From contig MU385755.1 in NCBI GenBank assembly GCA_022497155.1, forward strand, positions 248,001 to 312,000: a DNA stretch of 64,000 nt, in the 5' to 3' direction. Every line of letters begins with the position of its first letter. Within the stretch, counting starts at the first letter, position 1. Both the position numbers and the translations under genes were made by a program. The notes below the pieces were generated by a model. The model saw only the letters and a list, made by a program, of their open reading frames with translations. It did no database searches and was not told the origin of the DNA. Of the stretch, positions 56,701 to 64,000 are shown piece by piece. Origin of the DNA: Whalleya microplaca (taxonomy: Eukaryota > Ascomycota > Sordariomycetes > Xylariales > Xylariaceae).

Positions 56701-58203
56701 GCCTATGGGCGCCCTTTGGAGGTCGTCGGGCACAGCAATAACCGAGCCGAAATTCAACTGTCGGTACCTTCATCGAAAGAGCCAGAATTTACGCGCCCCA
56801 TAATTCGCCGTGCTGAACAGCAAAACCGCTATCGACCATCTTACGCTGTCGCGAGAGATCTCGGCCTTCACCCTCTTATCCTCAGCAAGATCACATCGTC
56901 GTTTTACGTCCACACAATAGGTGGTAGCATGAAAGTCAATTTAGGGCTGAATCTCAAATTTGAGGCAAGGAAGCAAAAAGTCCTCGGATACTCCCGAAAG
57001 TCGGGTTCGGGGTGGGAGTTTAGTCCTGCTGCCATTCGGCTACTTGTGGAATACATGACCAAGTTCCCTGATTTCTTTGCCGCTATCATGCAAAATCCCT
57101 CGGGGAGCGAATTAGACGAGACGCAGCTCTGGCCAGACAGCAGCACTGCCAGCGCCAGGATCAAGGAAATCGGCGCGTGGCTCAAGACCGTAGAGACAAG
57201 CAAATTCGAGCGAGTCCCTCTCGACGCCGAGCAGCTAGACTCCGACGTGGTCATAGAACTTCAGAAATCAGTAGACGCTTTGAGGGAATCCAGTGCCAAG
57301 GCGGAGCGTAAGAGGCTCAAGGGGGTACCACGGTCCGCGCTGCTCCATCCGAGGGATGCCGAGCAACGACTTGGAAACCAAAGGTTTAGTTTAGGTGACC
57401 GGGTCGTCTATGTTCAGGCCTCTGGAAAGGTGCCCATCGCTTCGAGAGGAACTGTTGTGGGTATCAGCACGGTAGGCAATCACCATATGCTGGATGTGCT
57501 ATGCGACAATGCTTTCATGAATGGTACGACTCTGGGCGGCCGCTGCGACCCGTTCCGGGGGCAGACGGTCTCGGCCAATTCCGTGCTCAATATCACCAAT
57601 AAGCAGGTCGTCGCAAGTTCAAAGACAAGTCTAGAGAGGCGTCCTACCCAGACAACGCTGCCTCTCCGTAGTGGGGGTTACGGAGCACCAGGTGGGCCGG
57701 GTCAGCTTCAAGACGCAACGAGGCCAGCTCCTCTTCGAGGGACCTGGCGAGGCGCTGTCAATGGTATCAATAATCGGCATGCGAGCAACGGCCGAGGCGG
57801 CCAAGCCTTGCATGCAGTAAATGGTATTACGCACCTACAACCTAGCGCAGCAGTATACCGCCCTGCGCTTAACGGACATCAGCCACATATATCTGGCCAA
57901 GACACACAGCACCAGACCAGCAGTACGTCGACGCGCGGTCGCGGTGGGACTCATCGGGTTGGACGGGTTAGCCGGGGTGTGAGAGGTGTTCCGACAAGCG
58001 CGGGAAATAGTGAAACGACACTGGAGGACCCAGGGGTTTTCGAGCCCGTAGAAAACCCACGACAGTCGTATCATGCTGTACCTCCGCCGATCGGGCTGGA
58101 CACTCGTGGTTCCGGCCGGGGGCGATCGCGAGGTCGTGGCAGAGGCCGAGGAAGGGGATCTCGAGGCGCGCCGACCATGCAACATAACACTGATGTTAGA
58201 TGA
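53748..58203 (+). CDS. XRN1: 5'-3' exoribonuclease 1 (Xrn1/Kem1)
   Basis: Four exons (53748-53752, 53809-53902, 53954-55556, 55610-58203) give 1431 aa. The first exon is only ATGGG; joining it to exon 2 yields MGVPKFFRWLSERYP, the invariant N-terminus. Introns are 56, 51 and 53 bp. Active-site acidic residues are in place: Asp35 (YLDMNG), Asp86 (MAIDGVAPRAK), GEGEHK and LDADLIML. The second conserved region, the PAZ/KOW/winged-helix-like region and an SH3-like stretch follow (GDRVVYVQASGKVPIASRGT). The tail is rich in Arg-Gly (GRGRSRGRGRGRGRGSRG). It degrades decapped mRNA 5' to 3' in the cytoplasm. The long C-terminus and the lack of a zinc knuckle favour Xrn1 over nuclear Rat1. It is divergent from HAT2. 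Confidence 0.96.
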
Positions 58204-59607
58204 ACTCAGCGTCCGATTCTACTATTACGTTTAGATCATAGCGTATTTCAAGCCTCGAGCTTCAGGCACCTGTATCTTACTTGGCCAGGGTATGTTTATT
58301 ATGTGCACCCGCCAGCTGTTGTTGTAGGGAAACAGTGCATGTGCTAGTGTAAAACAGAGGTAGCAGCGAACACGTAACCAGAATAAGGGCAGGTTGCTGC
58401 TGTACATTCATTCATGCCTCGAACAATTGTGGTTTCCCCCCTCCCCGCCCCCCCCCCCCCCCCCCCCCCCCCCGCTAGGAATCCCTTGATTCCAGCAAAA
58501 TGACTTTGTTTACTACAATCTGCTTAATGGTGAATGTACCTACCCCGTGGTACATGCCACTAGTAAATGGATGTATGTCTTCGACAACATAACACTCAAA
58601 ACAGCCGCCCAAGCTGCTGTTGACCTTTAGAACGATCTTAGTTGTAATAAATTCCAAAGAGCCATATATCTGGCTTGTCTAATCCAACCGGTTTTCACTA
58701 TGGCAATCTTTATTTTTCTTCCCAAGGCGAAACCCGAAATATTCAGCAACAACAGTCCGGCGCCTCAACCAGATTCAAACCACTACCTGCCAGCGTTGCT
58801 GATAGAAGAGTAAAGGCCCATTCCCTGTTCACCAAATTTCTACGTCATCCTACTCGATAAGGTCGCGGCCAGCAATTCCAGCTACTCCGATAGCTTCAAG
58901 GACAAGTGTTGGCAACTTTCAAAAGGAAAGCTACGTACATGTACTAGTAGAATGTATCGTGGGCATGGTATACTCCTGGTTCAGGCTTCGGTGACAGGCG
59001 CCATCCTGTACTTGTAGGCATGGCGATTATCCCGTGACAGTTTTTCATTCCTGCTGGGCTGTATCTAGGGTGGCCAATTAGAGTCCGTAACTTATGGCTA
59101 TATTAGCAGGGCATGGCCTTGCGTAAACTCTCGCCGAGAGGCCTCCCCTAATGATAACTGCTATGGCGGTCCTGACAGGCGTATATATCGATGGTCGGCA
59201 TTCGAATCATGGCCTAGACAAACGCCACACTAAAGTGACTGTCTGAATGCTCATGTAGGTAAACATAGAGTGGCGGGAACGGTTGCTATGAAACTACACA
59301 ACAATGAGTCACGGGGTAGTACGTATATACCGTAGTTATTTACAGTAGCTATTGTTTTTAGCAAACGACCTTAGGCACTGGGTTTTATACTACAAAAAAA
59401 GGTTTTCTGCCAAATCTTCTACTCACAAAACCTCAACCCAAATAAAATACAAAAAGAATTTCATCCTCCTTATTCCACCTCTAATCCACTCATCGCATCA
59501 TACCCGGCCTCCAGGACAGGCTACACACCGTAAACGCGCGCCTGTGCTACGTCGACGCGACAGGGACATCTATAGCGAACATTGGTCTGAAGCATCTCTC
59601 GGGAGCC
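58204..59607. other. Intergenic stretch with long C homopolymer
   Basis: About 1.4 kb of XRN1 3' flank and promoter of the next gene. It holds a 26-base C run at 58448-58473. Frames of up to 87 codons look random. Confidence 0.4.
58448..58473. repeat. Poly-C homopolymer (26 C)
   Basis: An uninterrupted run of 26 C preceded by CCCCTCCCCG, about 245 bases after the XRN1 stop codon. The exact length may be uncertain because homopolymers are error-prone in sequencing. Confidence 0.9.
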
Positions 59608-62058
59608 ATGTCTAATGAAGCTGGATCCCAACATGAAACCCCGGAGTCGAACATGGATTCCCTCATGGAGGGCATCATGGAGGGCATTTTCTGGGACCAA
59701 AGGCGGAAGCTGACAAAATTGTCAGCGCAGCATTCTATCGAGTACCGTCCAGAAGATTTCGGCTGGCTCCGTCTAAAAGATTTCGAGTTCAGTCCTGAAG
59801 ACTTCGCTGAGCTCAATTTAGAAGACTTCGCTAAGGCCCTACGATGCCTCGCTGGACACTCTGAACTTCTGGCACCAGAGCCAAGCTTGGCGACTGCTTC
59901 TACCCCTGGATCTCAAGGCGGAGGTAGCGGTGCAGCGGCCAAGCCAGCTTGGCAAGCCACGCGCAAGTGTCGTGGCAAAGACCTCAGTCTCAAAGTCATC
60001 ACAGGTTGCGCGCCACCCGTCAAGCCTGACAAACCCTTTAGCCAGCCTGTGTTCTATAGCGCCGTTACACCCACTCCACCCTTTTGCAAGGACGGCCCGC
60101 CTTGGGGCATGCCGAAATTTAGGAGGATTGGGTACAGGCCCGGAGGATTCCCTTCACGAAACGTCCCAAACACCGTTCCGGCTACCCTGCCAACAATACC
60201 CAAAATGCCCAAAGGGGTTGATGGTATACAAAGGTTTAATGACATACAAACCATTGAATCCGCGATCACTCCAACGCCGCTAGGGGTTACCAAGATCTCC
60301 GACTCATCCGGCTTGATAACACCGAAATCAGCGCTCGGCGTGATATTTCCAACCCCGCCTACTTCGTCAACCAGTGACAACAAGATAAGTTCCGAAAGAC
60401 TAGATCGAGTTAGACGAGCTATGACCAGAGGCAAAGGCAAGCCGCCGCGCGAAGGGTTTAACATGATTACGAAACTCTCAGGCAATCACATCCTGGTCAT
60501 CGCGCTGGGGAAACATCTTGAGCCATCCGATATCCTGACGCTGTATAGCGTCTCCCGTGCCTTTCACGACACCGTTGATGGCAATCTAGTTGACTGTGTC
60601 CTGTCATGGGCCCGCGTAATGGCACCGGAGGCCGCCTCCATCTTCCGATACGGACTGTACTGCGAGTCCAGCGTCACCGGCTCTGTAGGACGTGGAACTC
60701 CGGATTCCCTGTCCCATAGCTCCAAAACAGGTCGCGTGACACCATCGCTGAAGTGGCTCCAGATGGTTGTGAACCGCAGCAGCATGGCTTGCGACATATT
60801 GGCCCATCTCGCACGTGCGGGCCTAAGGACACCAAGAAACACGCATGTTGCTGTGCTGAAGACGTGGCTTCTGATGGATGTGCCCCATACTTGGACCCGG
60901 GTTGCCTTCGCCCGTAGCGCGGGTTTATTCACGGACGAAGACCTGCTCAACGCCCAGCTGTTCTTCGTCAAGCTAGCAATGCTCTTCAACGACCCCCTCT
61001 ACGGGCCCAATGACTGCGAGCTGCTCGAACTGTTCAGCGCCCAAAAAGGGTGGTATCCGTTATGGCAGATGCTCTTCGGACACAGATACCGCACCACACA
61101 CGAGCTACTGCAGCTCAAGGTACGATATGATGCCGATCCTGATGCCAAATACCAGAATGAGCCCATCCTCAGCGTGCCAGCTACCGAGGTCGGAAAGCTC
61201 TACCTCGAAGGCTGGGGAAAGGGCAAGACGCGCCTGCTCAGACCAGAGCAGATCATAGCTATGGAATCTACGCGCCGAGATCTCCGTTTGGAAACCCATC
61301 TGTTACATCTGGCCATCTGGGGTTTCGTGGACCAGGCAACAGGCCGCAACCTAGCGCCAACAGAAGAAGAGATCTACATGAGCAATGCTGAATATAAGAA
61401 TCGTAGCATCGACACGACGGGAGAATTCACGGAGACGCATTGCAAGAAGGATCGCTGGCACAGCTTATCAGATGCCCAGCGCCAGAAAATTATCCGTGAA
61501 GACGAGCTCTACGAAGAGCATCTCGATCGCCGCGCGAAGGGTGTGTATGTCGACCGCCGCGGCAAGGACGCTGACAAGGAGGCAGAAAAGGGTGCAGAAG
61601 AGTCGGAGACCGCGACTCTTAGCCAATACGCTTGGGGCCCGTCCCATGCTCTATCCAGGATGAAAGAAAAGCAGGAGAACTGGAATAAGATGAAGAATAC
61701 GGCCCAGACTAGAAGCGGAATACCGGACGAAGACGACAGTGACGACGCCATCTCCGTCTGTTCCATCACCTCACATTTGTCGACGTTGTCAGAGCTGTGG
61801 AGACCTGAGCCGGGCCTGCAGCCCGAGGCAACACATCCGTACGGCTTTCCTCCGGACGCCAGGCCTGCGCCTCGATATTACAATAAGAATGCGGACGTAG
61901 ACGAGGAATTTCGGGTGGCAGGCGAGGAATCGCAGGAATCAGACGAGGAATCAGACGAGGAATCAGACCTGGAAGGTTATGCGGTTGATGGCTGGGATGA
62001 AGGGATACTCAAACGCCCGTTGGGCGTGGGGTTCAAAAGTACGGATTCAGGCCTCTAA
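59608..62058 (+). CDS. Large F-box-like fungal protein of unknown target
   Basis: Single exon, 816 aa, start in the context GAGCCATGTC. The N-terminus has repeated PEDF/LxDF motifs (YRPEDFGWLRLKDF, FSPEDFAELNLEDF), then a Pro-rich disordered region. At about 286-345 lies an F-box-like helical segment (MITKLSGNHILVIALGKHLE, PSDILTLYSVSRAFHDTV). A large helical region follows (DILAHLARAGLRTPRNTHV, AVLKTWLLMDVPHTW, FFVKLAMLFNDPLYGPNDCE), a pattern I associate with a broad family of uncharacterised F-box-type proteins of filamentous ascomycetes. The C-terminus is charged (ADKEAEKGAEESET) and ends after an acidic repeat (SDEESDEESD). A role as an SCF substrate adaptor is inferred and weak. No membrane helix or signal peptide is present. 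Confidence 0.78.
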   Translation: MSNEAGSQHETPESNMDSLMEGIMEGIFWDQRRKLTKLSAQHSIEYRPEDFGWLRLKDFEFSPEDFAELNLEDFAKALRCLAGHSELLAPEPSLATASTPGSQGGGSGAAAKPAWQATRKCRGKDLSLKVITGCAPPVKPDKPFSQPVFYSAVTPTPPFCKDGPPWGMPKFRRIGYRPGGFPSRNVPNTVPATLPTIPKMPKGVDGIQRFNDIQTIESAITPTPLGVTKISDSSGLITPKSALGVIFPTPPTSSTSDNKISSERLDRVRRAMTRGKGKPPREGFNMITKLSGNHILVIALGKHLEPSDILTLYSVSRAFHDTVDGNLVDCVLSWARVMAPEAASIFRYGLYCESSVTGSVGRGTPDSLSHSSKTGRVTPSLKWLQMVVNRSSMACDILAHLARAGLRTPRNTHVAVLKTWLLMDVPHTWTRVAFARSAGLFTDEDLLNAQLFFVKLAMLFNDPLYGPNDCELLELFSAQKGWYPLWQMLFGHRYRTTHELLQLKVRYDADPDAKYQNEPILSVPATEVGKLYLEGWGKGKTRLLRPEQIIAMESTRRDLRLETHLLHLAIWGFVDQATGRNLAPTEEEIYMSNAEYKNRSIDTTGEFTETHCKKDRWHSLSDAQRQKIIREDELYEEHLDRRAKGVYVDRRGKDADKEAEKGAEESETATLSQYAWGPSHALSRMKEKQENWNKMKNTAQTRSGIPDEDDSDDAISVCSITSHLSTLSELWRPEPGLQPEATHPYGFPPDARPAPRYYNKNADVDEEFRVAGEESQESDEESDEESDLEGYAVDGWDEGILKRPLGVGFKSTDSGL

Positions 62059-63649
62059 ATCTGATAGCCATGTCCTACATCTGGAGCCTTTTTAACATTG
62101 CACATGGCCTCTAGCCCTCCCGGTTCATTTTGGGCGAACCTTCCTACTTACGACTCTCCTCCAATGCCGGCTCGCCGAAGGAGTTTGTTATCCTTCGATG
62201 AAGGCTACTGCGCTTAGATGGATGCTGCACGGACGTCTGGCCACCTGGTATATATATGTATGTATGTATTACAGAAGCAACATACCTGCTCTCCTGTACA
62301 CGTTTCGGCTCCTTAGCCTTAGAAAGACGAGAAGCTCTACAAGGCAATGCGGGGGATGGAAGCAACCGGGGAGGCATGGAAAAATCTGGAGAAGGGGAAA
62401 ACAAGTATGATATGGGCATAGAGCAGTAGTATAAAGGGTTGCCACTGCGCGTACTATATCTGGAGCCGAACCAATTCACGTCAGCGGTCGTTTGAATCAG
62501 CCGTTGCTTTGTGAGATACACCAGCATTCGCCTATAGTCTCAGGTTCAGTGGTTTGCTTGAGGGGGCTAAAGGCCTAGGCGACGTAATAATTTTCCTCTT
62601 TTTTTTAATGACCTGGACTACTACTATGCAACCATAGGATTTCGGAGGTGATTATGAATCACATCTACCACCTTCGTTAGTACGACATGCGTCTTATACA
62701 CCAAACAAGAGACGGTCCCATGTGGTGTCACCCTGTATCTCCGCCGCCGCCGCCGCCACCTCATTCTACCCTCAGTGATTCAACAGACAACAGAAGCAGC
62801 ATGAACTTGGTCGTTGACACGTGCCAATGAAGGATGCGATAATAGTTTGTTGAGCGAAGGCAGAGCAGTCAGGAACGCACTGCGGTGCTTTTCCACCCTG
62901 GAGCCGGTGAGCCAGCCAACCTAATGACCCGACTGACTCCTCGCTCCGAAGCCACCGGTGATCGCCATGCTTCTTGTCCACCAAAGCCACCTATAGAGAC
63001 AAAAACAAGATCGTCTTTCATGAAATAATAATGAGCACGAATGGATGAGAAGATATAAAAAACGGTTTCGAAAGGAAAACACATGGGTAGGAATGGGAAG
63101 AAAGTGTGACAATAACAGAAATGAAATACAACAATTTTGGGGAATAAGTTCGGGGCTCGAGAAATGATATACCCTTTACACTCCCTGCGCTATGCACCAC
63201 CGTTCAAAGCCCACCTCCAGCATATTTCCTTCCATTTGTACAAGTCCGTCCGCCCATCAAGGTCGGAACATACAATGTATATCGGGCAACGTGAGTCAAA
63301 AGGTTCTCGGGAGAGCCACCCGCTGTCAGCCAGCCAGGCCCTTCATGTCCGTTCTCGAAGAAATTGGCCATATTTTTTGTCTTTCCATCTCCCCTCAAAC
63401 ATTCCAGTATAAATTTTTTTTTTGTCCCACACAACACCCCGCCAATAATCCTCTACTCCCCCTAATACCGGATCTTCAAAAGTGTACCCACACCCTCGAA
63501 AGTGCCATTTAAGTCCAGAGAAGTACCGCCAAGGTGTATGGCTGCCGTTAATCTACCTTTCCACTCAACATTCCAAATATGTTCCGAAATTAGTGGCAGT
63601 TGGAGCGGATACCGGGTAATCAGTACGAATATTGGAGGAAGGAGACATT
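62059..63649. other. Convergent intergenic stretch
   Basis: About 1.6 kb of 3' flank for the F-box-like gene and the gene at the right edge. A (CCG)n run lies at 62741-62757. A minus-strand 127-codon frame at 62144-62527 shows no coding-like composition and is not accepted. Confidence 0.4.
62741..62757. repeat. (CCG)n microsatellite
   Basis: Five to six perfect CCG units in non-coding DNA. Confidence 0.85.
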
Positions 63650-64000
63650 TTAAGCAGGCGACTTGCTCGGAGGTGCACCGGCGCCGTTCTGGCGCGCATC
63701 TCCGCCACTGACAGACAGTCCACCAATACCGGAGGAGAGGAAGGCGAACGGATCGTTCTCGGACTGGGAGGAATAGAAGTTGTTCGATGGGCCCGCCGAA
63801 GCAGGACCGTTGCTCGCCGACTGGAAGGCGGCCTCGGCGGCACGGCTGTCGAATGGTCCGGCCGAGTGAGATCCAGGAGCTGGGCCGAAGTGGGTGTTCA
63901 GGGATGGGTACGGCGCCGCGCCTCCGCCGATGCCCGAGGGCAGGGCGTATGTGCTAGGCGGGCCGCCGAAATGCTGGCCGTAACCACCAGAAGCCCCAAA
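63650..64000 (-). CDS. C-terminal part of an unidentified Gly/Ser/Pro-rich protein (runs off the edge)
   Basis: On the minus strand a frame is open from the window edge (64000) to TAA at 63650-63652, giving the last 116 residues. It is GC-rich and low-complexity: GGYGQHFGGPPSTYALPSG near the start, then YPSLNTHFGPAP, and a more ordered end (SQSENDPFAFLSSGIGGLSV, finishing PPSKSPA). The NDPFAFL..GIGGLSV block looks like a conserved terminal motif of a larger, mostly disordered protein. The family cannot be named from this part. The remaining exons lie to the right of the window. Confidence 0.7.
   Translation of the reverse strand, partial: FGASGGYGQHFGGPPSTYALPSGIGGGAAPYPSLNTHFGPAPGSHSAGPFDSRAAEAAFQSASNGPASAGPSNNFYSSQSENDPFAFLSSGIGGLSVSGGDARQNGAGAPPSKSPA

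Noticed and set aside
62144..62527. 127-codon minus-strand frame
   Set aside because: Its composition is random-looking, with no domain, and it lies in the convergent 3' flanks of two genes.

Overview
The window reads as nuclear DNA of a filamentous ascomycete, most probably a Sordariomycete. The genes carry many short introns (about 50-170 bp) with GT..AG borders, they are spaced by long intergenic stretches, and the recognisable proteins (Neo1-type P4-ATPase, glycogen synthase, Xrn1, Hat2, dolichol kinase, Zn2Cys6 regulator) have their typical filamentous-fungal lengths once spliced. Intergenic DNA is littered with short palindromic words built on CCTAGGTACC and with tetranucleotide runs. 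There are no operons. I placed exon borders by reading frames across candidate introns, so the multi-exon models are inferences that need RNA evidence, although frame and family sequence agree at nearly every junction.

Layout: (1) 1-5 kb holds two minus-strand genes for small secreted six-cysteine proteins (356-1081 and 2632-3161) in otherwise empty, AT-rich DNA; they look like diverged tandem paralogues. (2) 7-9.4 kb has two small single-pass membrane proteins. (3) 9.4-13 kb is gene-poor, followed by a Zn2Cys6 transcription factor (13149-15561) and dolichol kinase (17236-19963). (4) 23.5-29 kb has two Ser/Thr- or Ser/Gly-rich surface-type proteins flanking a FAM32A-like nuclear protein. (5) 30-36 kb has a secreted or vacuolar metallophosphoesterase, a 104-aa conserved-type protein and a CobW/ZNG1-like GTPase. 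(6) 36.9-42.7 kb has an F-box/LRR-type protein and glycogen synthase. (7) 44.7-64 kb is mostly core housekeeping: the Neo1-type flippase, Hat2, Xrn1 (head-to-head with Hat2), a large F-box-like protein, and the 3' end of one more gene running off the right edge.

The genes do not form an evident pathway or biosynthetic cluster. The most unusual content is the secreted paralogue pair, which share a signal peptide, a dibasic (Kex2-type) cleavage site just before the first cysteine, six cysteines in the same order and a phase-0 intron at the same place. Gene-structure oddities also stand out: a 5-nt first coding exon in XRN1, a stop-free in-frame intron in the FAM32A gene, a final glycogen synthase exon hidden behind an apparent stop, and a long hexanucleotide array just upstream of the F-box start codon. 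I saw no CRISPR array, rRNA, convincing tRNA, or intact transposon.
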